From Bolinopsis microptera (taxonomy: Eukaryota; Ctenophora; Tentaculata; Lobata; Bolinopsidae), in NCBI RefSeq assembly GCF_026151205.1, contig NC_087079.1:7618635-7682634 (forward strand): DNA of 64,000 bases, read 5' to 3'. Under the pieces are notes generated by a model. The model ran no database searches and was not told the origin of the DNA. It saw only the letters and a list, made by a program, of their open reading frames with translations. Numbering within the stretch: the stretch's first letter is position 1; each line of letters opens with the position of its first letter. Of this stretch, positions 27,214 to 38,944 are shown one piece after another. Both the position numbers and the translations under genes were made by a program.

Positions 27214-27745
27214 TTAACCGCCAGACGTCGTCTGCTGAGATGCAGCCGGGTCTCTAGTCACATTGCTGTATAGTCTTCCATTCACTCTACCAGAGCGTCT
27301 TCTCTTGTCTTTTCCACCATTTAGTCTAAGAAATATTGATTGTTTAATTATCCCTGCAAGAACTCTAGCCCCAGTCCTATTTAGGTGCAGCATGTCGGGT
27401 TGCCCATGCCTGTCAAACTGCTTAGACAGTTCCCAAGCAAGGACATTGTTCTGTACAAACTGCATAAAACCATCAACAAGCTGAACACCCTTACAGGTCT
27501 GAGGCAAGTCGAAGTGAATAGCCCTGTTAAATGTATCAACCTTTTCGTTCAGTAACATATCCTTAGTGGGTAATAATCTACAGACAGATACAGAAGTGGC
27601 TAAGTTTCTGTATCTGTTTAACTTTCAGCTTTAGTTTCTGGTAAATATCAACAATATCAGACTGACTCTTAACATCAGGCTGCTTCACTTCGTTGATCCC
27701 GCACAACAAAACAACATTAGCGTAAGGAGAGCCCAGTTGAGTTTT
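27214..27745 (-). pseudogene. SGNH-esterase-like segment of the LINE
   Basis: On the minus strand FCCGINEVKQ near 27700 resembles block III (GxND) of SGNH hydrolases, and DMLHLNRTGARVLA near 27380 is the C-terminal DxxHLN block with the catalytic Asp and His. Stops lie between them near 27590. The N-terminal Ser block was not found. Such domains occur in the first ORF of CR1/L2-type LINEs. It is in the same orientation as the endonuclease and RT. Confidence 0.7.
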
Positions 27746-27794
27746 AGTTAATAGGTTTATGTTTTAAATCATAGTTTGAAAGGTTAGCCATGTT

Positions 27795-28123
27795 GGGGGG
27801 GGTACCAATGGCATAAATGGCATAATGGAGAATTGGCCAATAAAAATTTCCATTTATGCCATAAAACGTATGCCATTTATGCCATTTTTGATATAATACA
27901 TTTCTAGTTTATTTATTTGTCATATGAATCTTTAACGATCATTCCAAGCGTTATAAAGCATGAAACATGTCTCTTATTCAAGTACTAATAATAATTTGCG
28001 AATTTTAAGTCAAATATGAAGACCTAAATTCATGGCATAAATGGAGAATTGGCCAATAAAAATTTCCATTTATGCCATAAAACGTATGCCATTTATGCCA
28101 TTTTATGCCATTGGTACCCCCCC
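27795..28123. mobile_element. 329-bp MITE with 8-bp target duplication
   Basis: Ends GGGGGGGTACCAATGGCATA and its reverse complement; flanked by GCCATGTT at 27787-27794 and 28124-28131, an exact 8-bp duplication. Internally a ~60-bp segment with GGCCAATAAAAATTTCCATT occurs twice in direct orientation, so the element itself is partly duplicated. Size and target duplication suggest hAT-like mobilisation. No coding capacity. Confidence 0.92.
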
Positions 28124-30069
28124 GCCATGTTTCATGGCAGAGAGAGATATCATGTTTCATGGCAGAGAGAGATATCATGTGTGCAGGTATTATTATACAT
28201 TTACAAATAAATCTAAATTTAAATACACAATATAGGTAGTGCGCCATCGACAGTGAGCCGCGCGTGCCGACTGTAGGATGGTTTTTTAGCGCTAATTTCG
28301 GCCAGCACAATTTTCTTCAAACAAATAGATATTCAGTATACTTCCCGACCTCCGATTGCAACAAAAATTGGTTAGCTTACTCATTGAATTACAAGGAAAG
28401 TGTCCGAAAAATTTAAAAGTTTAAAACAAGAATTGCGCCCGTTGTTTCGTTTTGGCGGACGCTAGATTTCCATTCACTATAACTATAAATATAGGCTCCA
28501 ATCAGCTCACTTCATAATAATAATATTGATACACATCAGTACACTATACTAAGCATGCCATGTACATAAATTGGGCTTATTACCTAATATTATACTTGTT
28601 TGCATGAAAAGCTTTAATAGTATACATTAAAATACACTCGCGCCGCGCATTCATTGACAGGCTAGCTATATACATCACATCTCCGCAAGCATGATACTCG
28701 CGCGCTGCACTGCGCGCTAGTTGACATGGATACAAATACCAACATTATTATATTCCCAAACGTTTGAACCTTTAAATTAACTAGGAAAGTCAATCCTCAA
28801 CTTGACTTTTACTGTTTTAAACAGATATGATGATATTAACTTAATTTATTATTATTATTTTTTTTTTACATACTCCTTCTTAGTGTGGTGACTTGGGGTC
28901 CATAAATATAACAATACAAGCTGATAAACCAAAAAGAACAAAAAGAACAACTGGGGTAGGTAGGTAGCCCTGGTGGGTGCGTAAACTTTACGGTCTGCTC
29001 TCTCCAAGATCAGCCTGCTTCTCCATTTTACCGTGAAGCCTAATTTCTAGTTTTTATAAAATATACAATGCAAGTGCAGGTTTACTAATCTTAATCTACT
29101 TAACAACTCAATAGCCCAAGTCACCATACCCGTAGTATATTCCATGGTAATAGAAGAGCTTTAAAGTTGTTCAAATTGTTGCTATAATTGATTTAAATAA
29201 AAATTTGTTGTTTTCTTGAAAAAATTTGTTGTTTTCTTGGTTACTAACGGAAGTACGCACCGACGACATATTTAAACCCACCTACAACTTTCTCCAAAAT
29301 CCACATTTTTCTGCAAAAACGTCCATTCGCAACCTTTCACTATGGCCTTTTTACAAAAGGGTGAACGGAAAAAATTAAATGTCAAACAATATACATACAA
29401 TAAATTTAATCAAATGATGCAATTGGCAGACGGCTGGCCCATAGAATTAAAAATAGAAGGATTTTTTACTGATGAAAATCGAAGCGAAAACCTTGTAACT
29501 CTATGTTTTCGAGGACGCTGAACAAGATTAAACTGGTTATAATTATCATACTCGAAGGCAAATTGCTTTAAAGTGTACTTGAATGTCATAGATGCTATTA
29601 TACGCTTTAAGTGGCTTATTGAGTGGCACCAGTCTGTGTTAGGGCTACTTACAGATTGACGGTTGACGCTCCTGTTAGCGCACATTGAACTGCAAACGTG
29701 ACTGTGCAGAGCCAATGCAGTGCCGTGCTTGAAACGACTTCCGTGAGCGGCAAGCCAGATCCTTCCGAAGGGCAAAGGAGATCAGGGCCAAGTGGCTAGC
29801 TGATGGAGCTGAGACAATGAGACAAATTTGATGAGGGTCTAGCGGAACTTACATAATGTTTAATTTATTGATATTATTGATCGACATCGTTTGCACATTT
29901 TTGTCATGACATAATTATAATATATATATATATAAACAGCACCTCTTGGCGTTTTATTGTCTCGATCTTACTCCTACACATTATGCTACATGAATGAAAT
30001 TTCTAAATTTCTAAATTTCTTGTTTCATTGAGTTTTAGTGTAGTGTACTTCAGTTTTTAGTGTAGAAAC
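28124..30069. other. spacer upstream of the zinc-finger gene
   Basis: A 31-bp unit (CATGTTTCATGGCAGAGAGAG) is duplicated at about 28126-28180. A GC-rich patch with CGCGCGCTGCACTGCGCGC lies near 28700. A 121-codon minus-strand frame at 29410-29775 has no recognisable domain. The last 100 bases before 30070 presumably include the promoter of the zinc-finger gene; no convincing core element was seen. Confidence 0.5.
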
Positions 30070-33000
30070 ATGTACAAGTGCCCAACGTGCAATGAAGACG
30101 TATGGGGAGGGAAACGATCCTTGGATGGGCACATGGCAAACAAACACAATCAATTACAATACAAATGCGGTTAGTCATCTCTGAAACTTAAACTTGTGTG
30201 TTTAACGATTGAATTGGGATCCGTAAAATTGGGAAAATTTCTACAGTGCTCAGAATTTATTAAATTTATTAATTTACGTAAATAAATTAATAAAAATCAA
30301 TAATAAATATTAAGTTGGAGGAACATAGAACTATCTCAGGTTGATAATATGTGCTCTTATTACCACATACTAGCGAGCTCCTAATTATCTATGCAAAAAT
30401 ACATAACATTACCAAATTGATGACATTAAGTAATATATTTATAAATTAATTTCAGGCACCTGCTCGAAGCAGTTCGCTTCATCAAGAGGAATGAAAGGAC
30501 ATGATTGTGCTTCAAACAAAGGTAAATATAATCATAAATACCGGGATTATAAGCACACCCCCCCAATATGATCTTTGCTGGGAGGATAGCTGGTATATTA
30601 CTGATGAATAATGAAACACATTTTTCTGACAAATTAATTTCCCGTAGTGACGAAATGCGATTCTCCTGGATGTAGTTACACGGGAACGGAGGATTACGTA
30701 AGTAAAACTTATATATTCCAATTAATATTATGTTTAGATATTTACAATTAAGTTAATAATCAAACCAAATCTAAGGAATTTTAAAATGTTGGGGGGGGGG
30801 GGGATCTGGCAGTTACTTCATGACACAGGGTGGGGTGGGTGGGTGTCTTGCTGATCCAGACATCAGTTAGTACCAGGTACTTAAATCACGAAATCAGTCA
30901 GTAGGTAAATCACGAAAACTCGGCCGAAAACAACAATTTTTAGCATTCAATTCTGAAAATTTTGAGAAGAGTTTGTCCCACTGACACGAAAGTCAGATTT
31001 TTTTGAAATATTTTATCATGAACCCCTAACCGGAGTCCAAAAAAAGCTTAATAACATTTTGGGGGTGGGTGTCTCCGAATCAAGGTCAAAATCAGTCAGT
31101 ACCGGGTAGTAAAGTTGAAAAGCTGAAATTTCGGAAAATATGCAGTTAGTACCTGATCCCCCCCCCCCTGATACCAACCCTCTCGGCTACACTTCAAAGA
31201 TTAGGTTTTCGAGTAACCACATTTTCTCCACCATTATATTAGTTATAAAGTTTTAACAAAAGCAACACGTTACACAAATCACTTTCACAGATGAAAGAGC
31301 ACAAAAGGAGGGTGCATAGTGGAGGATACACTTGCATACTGTGTCATGGACACTTCAATGACACCCAAAATAAAGTGAAGTAGGTGTAATTGTGTCATTA
31401 TACAATATATATAATATATATAATATAAAATAATAATTTAATGATATTTCGTCATTTATAACCCGCTTAGACAATGTGAGCCTAATAAAATATATTGCAT
31501 TGGTCAAGCTGGGGCATCGGTTGTGTGCATTTTAATTAAGGGAACGGGAACATTTTCATGAAGACCCCCATGCCCCATTAACCATTATAGTTTTAAAACG
31601 ATCGAGTATAGTTTTAAAACGATCGATCCCACTGGTATAAATTAAGTGGATACTCGAATCGAGTATTCGAGTATCCACTAAATTCATATTGGTGGCATCG
31701 ATAGTTTTAAAACTATAATGGTTTAAAACTTTAAAATGGGCATGGTGGGTCTTCATGAAAATCCGCGGATATTTAATTTTACCTATGGTCGGAATCTGAA
31801 ATGGTTGTTTTAACGACTATTCAAAACCCTGATTATTGATTAATACCATAGGTGTTTATGTGAAGTTTATTGAGGATAGTTGAATATTCTATTTTGTTTG
31901 ATAATATCAGAGTTCAGAGAAATAGATTGGACTGGAGCATTAACTAGTGACCATCACAAAGTTTCATTCAGAAGTTATAAACAAATTGAGATAACTGATA
32001 AAGTTATTTAAATACATAGATATGTGCTGTTCAAGTAAAGGAGCAGCATATACCTAGCCTTATTACATGAAATTAAGATTACACATAATTAAGATATTGG
32101 CCGGAAAAATGTCTTAATTATTATATGCTTTCTGTAATGATAATTTCCTTATAAAATACATAATTATGATATTTTTCGAAAAAACATATTAATTATGAAC
32201 TTATCTTAATTTTATCCAATCTTAATTTCATGTAATAAGGTATTCGATTGATTATCTTTATCAGACACGAAGATATCTGTATGAAAAGAAAGACTGCTGG
32301 ATATGTTTGTCCCATTTGTCAAAAACGGTTTACGAGTAAGCGAGATCTCAATGGGTAATGATTATGTATACTTGTGACACATAGATATAGAACAAGTGAA
32401 GCTGCGTGGTTCGTTTAATTTTCGACGTATTGTCTTCATCAGAACTCAAATGTAATGTGTTGTAGTTGTCTGAAAAGTTTAAACTTTTCAAACAACTACT
32501 ACATCACATTATCTATGTGTCAAGAAAAATAAAAACATCTTATAATTCACCAGGCACACAAAGTATTGTATCAAGAAGCAGACAGAGTGTAGTAGTAGTA
32601 GTACTCAGACAGAGTGGGCAAATGCTAAAGCCGCGCATCCCACCATACCGAGTGCAGCGGACGTGAGAAAGAAAATCGAAGAGGGCAAGAAGAAGGAGAG
32701 AGAGCGTGGGCTTGCTTCCTTTCGTTCAGGTTTGCAACAAATATTATTTTGATCTGATCTAAAATGATATGAATAGAATTTACAAGTTCAGCAAGAGATT
32801 ACTGACACAAGGAAACACGTTGAAATTGCATCATAGAACCTGACTTGCAAAATATAATAATTACCTGCTAGCGCCGGAAGGTAATCTATTGGGGCAGTGA
32901 CCGAGAGTGCCCAATTTCATGACAAGTTTACGACAATATGTGACAATATGTGACAATATACGACAAGTTTACGACAAGATTTGACATTGAATAACAATTT

Positions 33001-34586
33001 TTGACAGGGAATTGACAATATACGACAAGATTTGACAAGATTTGACATGGAATAACATTTTTTGACAGGGAATTGACAATATACGACAAGATTTGACAGG
33101 GAATGACAATTTTTGACAGGGAATTGACATACGACAAGATTTGACAGGGAATAAAAATTTTTGACAGGGAATGACAATATACGACAAGATTTGACAAGAT
33201 TTGACATGGAATAACATTTTTTGACAGGGAATTGACAATATACGACAAGATTTGACAGGGAATGACAATTTTTGACAGGGAATTGACATACGACAAGATT
33301 TGACAGGGAATAAAAATTTTTGACAGGGAATGACAATATACGACAAGATTTGACAGGGAATGACAATTTTTGACAGGGATTTGACATACGATAAGATTTG
33401 ACAGGGAATAACAATTTTTGACAGGAAATGACAATATACGACATTATTCGACAAACCGTGGGAAAAAGGGCACTCTCGGTCAATGCCCCATTAAGTCCAT
33501 TGGACGCGTGCAGTCACGTACGCAGCGAAATCCTCGAATCAGATTTTGTTACTATTTTGATTTGAACAGGGGTCCTCATTTTACTTCCTACTTGTGGCGC
33601 CAATTACTGAATAAAATTTGTGGCTTGTTTATAATATCTTATTTGGTATTCTTGATGATAAGTGTGATCACGATTCCCGTTTTTAAATAAGCTTAAATTG
33701 ACAACATTAATATTTTAATATACAAAACTTTCTATCAGGAATGTCAGTTCAAGAAACAGAAAAGTTTGAGGAGGTTTATATCAAAGAAGAGATGACAGAC
33801 GCTCAACAAGTTAACACTAGTACTTCAACCTGGTCATCATCAGTATGCTTTTGTAAATGTGAGGAAAACAACGAAAATAACAATCTGAAAGCTGAGGGTT
33901 TGCCGGCTAATCAGTTTAAAGCTGGTTCAGAACACTTCAACCAAGTAGGTGAAGATGTAAAGATTGAGGATGACAGGGTTTCCCGTGGTGTCCTGGCTAA
34001 CGCTGAGCTTTTGGACTGTAAAGGACTTCAGAGTGATGAATGTAATCTCCCGTTGTCACTATCGAAAGTAAGGCGTGTGAAAATAGAGTGCTCATCTGTT
34101 CCCAACGAGTCTGACTGTGGTAGTCAGGGAGAAACCGCGCCATCTGGGACTGGACACAAGTTGAAAAAACACAAACAAACAAGCACTCTTGCTAATCACG
34201 AACGAACAAACACAGGAGAAAAAATGTTTTTTTGCAGTTTTTGTGATTATAAATCAAGTCGATCAAGCCATCTTGCTATTCACAAACGGAAACACACCGT
34301 AGAAAAACCTTATTCTTGCAGTTTGTGTGATTATAAAACGAGTCAATTGGGTTATCTTACTATTCACAAACTGACACACACCGTAGAAAAACCTTATTCT
34401 TGCAGTTTGTGTGATTATAAAACGAGTCAATCGAGTGCTCTTACTGTTCACAAACAGACACACACAGGAGAGAAACCTTATTCTTGCAGATTGTGTGATT
34501 ATAAAGCGAGTCGAGCAGTCACTCTTATCATTCACGAACGGATCAAACACAAAGGAGAAAAACCTCAGCACGGTACTGGCCCATGA
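30070..34586 (+). CDS. C2H2 zinc-finger protein, 7 exons
   Basis: Probable nuclear DNA-binding protein of 472 residues. Exons 30070-30169, 30456-30521, 30648-30697, 31291-31379, 32265-32354, 32554-32729 and 33739-34586 join in phase with GT-AG introns. The first five exons encode separate, partly non-canonical fingers: CPTC...HMANKH, YKCGTC...HDC (C2HC), KCDSPGCSYTG, YTCILCHGHF...KHEDIC and YVCPICQKRF...HTKYC. Exon 6 and early exon 7 are charged linker. Exon 7 carries four classical fingers (FFCSFCDYK to HERIKH) with TGEKP or TVEKP linkers; three of them are very alike, pointing to recent finger duplication. No KRAB or BTB domain is seen. An ATG at 33741 could start a shorter isoform containing only exon 7. 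Target DNA unknown. Confidence 0.88.
31552..31762. mobile_element. ~211-bp foldback MITE in intron 4 of the zinc-finger gene
   Basis: Ends ATTTTCATGAAGACCC and GGGTCTTCATGAAAAT. The arms continue with matched CATTATAGTTTTAAAAC stretches, and the centre is a perfect palindrome built on GTGGATACTCGAATCGAG. Nearly the whole element can fold into one hairpin. No target duplication was found. Confidence 0.8.
32058..32240. mobile_element. 183-bp MITE in intron 4 of the zinc-finger gene
   Basis: Terminal inverted repeats CCTTATTACATGAAATTAAG and its complement bound an AT-rich interior with further internal copies of TCTTAATT. Target duplication not resolved. Confidence 0.75.
32920..33455 (+). repeat. 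complex minisatellite of TTTGACAGGGAATGACA units
   Basis: Short units (TTTGACAGGGAA, TGACAATATACGACAAGA, TGACAATTTT) alternate, and a higher-order block of about 160 bp is repeated at about 33017 and 33178. Because all spacings keep frame, three minus-strand open frames of Pro/Cys/Ser/Leu repeats arise; these are not genes. It fills most of intron 6 of the zinc-finger gene. Confidence 0.92.
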
Positions 34587-34995
34587 AGATCTTGAATGTG
34601 TCCTACCGGTAGGACATGTTCGAATTTCAGCTTTCCGCGACCCAAATTTCGCTGTTTTGACTGAATTTTTCTTGAATCTAACAGGGTCACTGAGGATGGC
34701 ACAAGACACGATTGAGGTATAATACTCAAAGTTCTTTTCTCAAGGAAAGCTTTCATAAACGGAAAATCATCAGAATATAAATGAGATTTTCGAAGAGGAG
34801 CTTTTCTGCCGTCCCCTTGAATGAAATTTTGACCAGTGACCAATCAGTGAAGTCGGCGAAAGTGCCTTAAAAGCTTAAAGTCGCCATTAAGGTACTGGAA
34901 CCAGTATATCCGGAGAAAACTTTGATGCAATGAAAGTTTTGAATATGTTTTACCGGAAGGACATTATATTTTATGATCTGTTGAAAACTTTGATA

Positions 34996-35001
34996 AATAA
35001 A
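34996..35001 (+). terminator. poly(A) signal of the zinc-finger gene
   Basis: AATAAA 410 bases after the stop codon at 34586, the first canonical signal downstream. Confidence 0.6.
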
Positions 35002-35101
35002 GGATACAATTTAAATTTGTTTTATTAATCCAACTTGTAATTTGTTTGAACACTTTTTTTAACATTCCTATTTCACATTATATGATTCCTATTGTGATCT
35101 T

Positions 35102-35136
35102 ACCTGTGTATCATTAACAATTAATGATACACAGGT
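35102..35136. repeat. perfect intergenic hairpin
   Basis: A 15-base stem with a 5-base loop between the zinc-finger gene and RPS29. Function unknown. Confidence 0.8.
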
Positions 35137-35539
35137 TTACTAATATTGTATTTTTCTTTTTTAAACTGATAACACAGAAACTTATTAATTATAATTTTAT
35201 AATATTATTTGATTGTAAAATAAGGGATAGAATTTAAAATTTGTTTAATTATTTGACTTTTATTATTTTCAAAGGGTTTATTTTTTAGCTTACCTGATCC
35301 TCTCCAACTTGTATTAGTACACTACTTCATTCACACCAGTCATTTCACTACATTAAACTGATTGAGGTTATGCCCTTTGTACATGCTGAAGCGATATGCT
35401 ATGATGAGTGGAATATGAGTTAGGATCAGTTTGGTCCGTTTCATGGCAAAAACATTTATTGGTTTATTTTTTAGTCCTTTCAATAAATGTTGATCTCTCA
35501 CTGACTACCTTATTATTAGCAAGTCTCCACTCCACAACA

Positions 35540-35710
35540 ATGGGTCACGACAACGTATGGTACTCTCACCCCAGGAAATACGGACCAGGCTCCAGGAAGT
35601 GCCGAGTCTGCGCTAATCACCACGGTCTTATCAGAAAGTACAGTCTAGACATGTGCAGACAGTGTTTCCAACAATACTCAAAAGCTATTGGATTCCAGAA
35701 GCTGAGATAG
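35540..35710 (+). CDS. RPS29: 40S ribosomal protein S29 (uS14)
   Basis: Small-subunit ribosomal protein near the decoding head. The 56-residue product starts [20 protein letters not shown] and matches the known 56-residue length. It keeps the zinc-binding C-X2-C-X14-C-X2-C (CRVC...CRQC) and the C-terminal IGFQKLR. The coding sequence has no intron. The ATG at 35540 follows ACAACA, a good start context. The frame can be read upstream through other codons, but only this Met gives the family N terminus. Confidence 0.98.
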   Translation: MGHDNVWYSHPRKYGPGSRKCRVCANHHGLIRKYSLDMCRQCFQQYSKAIGFQKLR

Positions 35711-36020
35711 ATGTGAAGTCTTGAAGAAATGGGGTTTTCTAATTTGTTTTTTAAAACGTTTATTTGTTCTTGAATTTAGAATATCATATGAGTTTGTTTT
35801 ATTTATCTCTACCTGGTTCAAATTGAAAAAAGAGATTCCTCGACATTACATAGTCTTAATCGTTTTCTAAGATAATTATCGATACATATTTGCACGAATA
35901 CTTTAAAGCAACATTTACCCAGTTACGCATTAATGTGACTGATAAATTCTGTTCCTGTTACAACTTTATAGTCCTAATAACATAACTCAGTATTGACAAC
36001 ATAACCCACCAATTAGGAGT

Positions 36021-38398
36021 ATGTTGCTTGGCCGTATCTCACGACTTGTGTCTCCGTCGCTATGCCGCTCAAACCACACTGTCACCCTCTTCCCTGGTGA
36101 TGGCATAGGACCTCAGATATCAGAGTCTGTCAAGGAGATATTTGCAGCTGCAGACGTGCCAATTACCTGGGAGGAGCATGAAGTTTATCCAATTCTCGGT
36201 TAGTTTTCCGCTTTAGACTGTCGTCTTGTACTTTTTGGTTGGTCGGATTGACATCGTTTCATGCCAAGAGCTGGCCACAATGGTGGTCGGTACCACAAAT
36301 ATTCTTCAGTTTGTGTAACGCGCGAATACGTTTTCTTATAAGAACATGTTAATTTTCCTTAAAACCGACTTAAATGCGCGCGTACCGTGCGCGTTTTCAC
36401 CAACAAATGCTCACTGTAAGGCATGGAGTTTCCACCGATATTAATATAATACCTTATCGACCTTTGAAGCTTTAAAGGTTTTAATGAAATTTGGTTATAT
36501 CCCAAATAACAGTATATAAATTACAGAAAAGAACGGAAAAACGAGAATACCGCAGCCAGCAATCGACTCAATCTTCAAGAACAAGATTGGATTAAAAGGA
36601 CCAATGAGAACGGCCATTGGTAAAGGTCATGTGTCACTGAATCTCACGATAAGAAGAACGTTCGGTCTGTACGCCAACGTCCGACCAGCCAAGACAGTGC
36701 CTGGTGTTAAAACTCCTTATTCTGAAGAGGGCGTGGACTGTGTCATCATGAGGGAGAATACGGAGGGGGAATACTCCGGCATCGAGCATACGGTCAGTAA
36801 CTTTCATATTCTGCATACGGTCAGTAACTTTGATATTCTGCATACGGTCAGTAACTTTGATATTCTGCATACGGTCAGTAACTTTCATATTCTGCATACG
36901 GTCAGTAACTTTCATATTCTGCATACGGTCAGTAACTTTCATATTCTGCATAATCGTAATTTTAGCTAAATACCACGTGTATAACTTCCCAATGTTTTAA
37001 TAAGGATAAAATATAAACTCACCTGACACCCCCCTTCAGGTAGTACCGGGTGTAGTGCAGAGCGTGAAGCTCATAACACGGGTAGCAAGCCGCAACGTTG
37101 CAGAGTACGCCTTCAAGTACGCCGTAGACAACGGTAGGTCCAACATTGTGGCACTTCATAAAGCTAACATCATGAAGATGTCGGATGGAACCTTCCTGGA
37201 GGAGTGCCGAGCTGTTGCTGAGCAGGTTTGTGTGAAAATACATTGTGTATCTACATTGTCTGGTATTTTTACGATTTATGAAATAAAGTCAACAAATATT
37301 TGATGATATCTTAAACCCTAGCATTTTTATTTTCTTTTCGTGTCTCTCTTACCAGTCTTAACTTTGCAGTTTCCCCAAATAAAGTACCGTGAGATGTACC
37401 TGGATTCAGCGTGCCTCAAGATCGTTAAAGACCCCTCACAATTTGATGTCATGCTCATGCCCAATTTGTACGGTGATATTTTCAGCGACTTGACTGCGGG
37501 TAAGCGAGACATTTCAAGATGTACCCAACTTTGGCCAAACATCTTGGTTACATTAAGTGCTTTTCTGCAAATTTCGCTCTTAAAACTCATAATAGTTAAA
37601 AATCATCAAACAGTGTGCAATGAGCTACCACAGTCTACTAGAATATGCTTGCAAGCATCTACTATCCACTCTCACAGGTCTGATCTACTAATTACTATTC
37701 ACTCTGACAGGTCTGATCGGAGGCTTAGGTCTGGCCCCGAGTGGTAACATGGGTAAGGACGGTATTGCAATATATGAGGCTGTCCACGGCACTGCTGATG
37801 ATCTTACAGCTACGGTAAAGATTTTATCTAGATTATAAAATCTGTTTTGAGTTGATATTTTGTGGAATATTTCGCGTTTGTCCTTGGTCTGCCACATTTA
37901 CTTAATGAACGAGATCTTCTTAAGGGAGTTGATGTTTTAAAAGAGTATAAATCATAATCTTAACTTCGTTTTCAGAACAAAGGAAACCCGACCGCTCTCC
38001 TCATGTCTGGACTCATGATGTTGCGACATTTGGAGCTTACATCTCACGCAGATACGATCGAGAAAGCAATCTTGGAAACTCTCACGGTATATTAGAATTA
38101 TTTAATTACATTATTAAATCTATATTTTCTAAGAAGGGTTTACTAATTGTACAGAATCAACTTCTGACTCTACCAAACAGCTTTAACTTCATCGAAATAT
38201 TCATTTGCTCTGAATTATGTAGAGATTAGATATTACTCTCTGGACACGAAATCCCATGGATTCGTGGTTACAACAAGCTGTGCTAACTCTAATTCTATTG
38301 TATAGGAGAGAAAGTTTGTGACCGGTGACATCGGAGGCTCGGCCACCAACCCCCAATACACGGCTGAGATCTGCAGGAAAATCCGCGCCTCCTCTTGA
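36021..38398 (+). CDS. IDH3A: mitochondrial isocitrate dehydrogenase [NAD], alpha subunit
   Basis: Catalytic subunit of the TCA-cycle enzyme that oxidises isocitrate with NAD+. Seven exons (36021-36198, 36527-36792, 37040-37225, 37370-37499, 37711-37814, 37976-38086, 38306-38398) join in phase to 355 residues, close to the human 366. The N terminus [16 protein letters not shown] is a typical mitochondrial presequence; the enzyme begins [24 protein letters not shown] marks the alpha rather than beta or gamma subunit; the catalytic Tyr is in EGEYSG, the Lys in [11 protein letters not shown], and the metal-binding Asps in LYGDIFSDL. The end of exon 2 (CATACG) and its donor GTCAGT are tandemly copied six times; the first donor gives the family sequence. 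The gene begins about 310 bases after RPS29. Confidence 0.97.
36787..36948 (+). repeat. 27-bp array copying the IDH3A exon 2 splice donor, 6 copies
   Basis: Unit CATACG|GTCAGT plus 15 intronic bases, starting at 36787 with the last two codons of exon 2. Every copy holds the same donor. The unit is nine codons with no stop, so use of any later donor adds multiples of nine residues without a frameshift. Confidence 0.97.
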
Positions 38399-38944
38399 GA
38401 AACTCACTCCTTTTAAAACCGGTCTCCTTCAAGGATCATCTGGGAAATGTGTCAAAAATACACATGTCCCAATCTGAGAACTTGGTTTGAGACCGGAGGG
38501 AATTTGTTAGCAAGAACCCGTGTTGTATAGGATGTTTTCAGTCTCCAACAAATAGTTAATATCTGCTATTTCAAATGACCCATGCATCATCTGTTAATTA
38601 TTTATTGCATTGTTAAATTAAATTCATCTCATATATAACGCGTATTAATTTGGGTGCATGATAAGTTTTCTGAAACCATATAATCTACCTTCTGAAATTA
38701 TTTAGATGTCGGTTTGAGTTCCAAAGTTTTGTAAAGTTACACATTGTATTTGTATTTGTATAAAAAATGCTATCCTTTACAATGTACACGCAAATGCAAG
38801 CTTTGACTTTGGTCTTGATTTCGTGGAAGTTTTACAACGACTTGAACCGAAAAATACCATTTCATCAATTAGAAATTTTTAACGATCTTCTATTTGAATC
38901 GTAACCAAAACTTCATCACGTAAGATAAAAAGATATTTTAAAGG
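38399..38944 (+). other. IDH3A 3' UTR and spacer
   Basis: No further gene; the next coding ATG is at 38945. No AATAAA is present, so a variant poly(A) signal must be used. Confidence 0.6.

Larger units (their letters stand above)
22893..27745 (-). mobile_element. degenerate APE-type LINE, split by a DNA element
   Basis: Reading on the minus strand from 27745: an SGNH-esterase-like segment, a PHD-like zinc finger, an apurinic endonuclease domain, RT and a C-terminal region, ending at 22893. The finger is split at 25015-27163 by an inverted-repeat element. Between endonuclease and RT (near 24075) the N-terminal RT motifs are deleted, and the RT is frameshifted near 23640. The esterase plus PHD plus APE layout suggests the CR1/L2 group, which is an inference. 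The element is dead. Confidence 0.85.
34587..35539 (+). other. zinc-finger gene 3' UTR and spacer to RPS29
   Basis: AATAAA at 34996-35001 is a good poly(A) signal. A perfect 15-bp-stem hairpin (ACCTGTGTATCATTA, loop ACAAT) lies at 35102-35136 between the two genes. The RPS29 promoter should lie at about 35300-35500, possibly with a 5' UTR intron ending at a TTATTAG near 35520. Confidence 0.6.

Noticed and set aside
28610-28740. tRNA or small RNA gene in the CpG-rich patch
   Set aside because: No cloverleaf or A and B boxes could be assembled by eye here or in the other CpG-rich repeats.
29410-29775. 121-codon minus-strand frame
   Set aside because: No domain, no signal peptide, no splice sites in phase and no repeat homology; likely chance.
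32917-33483. Three overlapping minus-strand frames of up to 188 codons
   Set aside because: All three phases are open only because of the minisatellite; no homology.
33741-34586. Zinc-finger ORF as a single-exon gene
   Set aside because: The acceptor at 33738 and phase match with six upstream finger exons favour one longer gene; kept as a possible isoform only.
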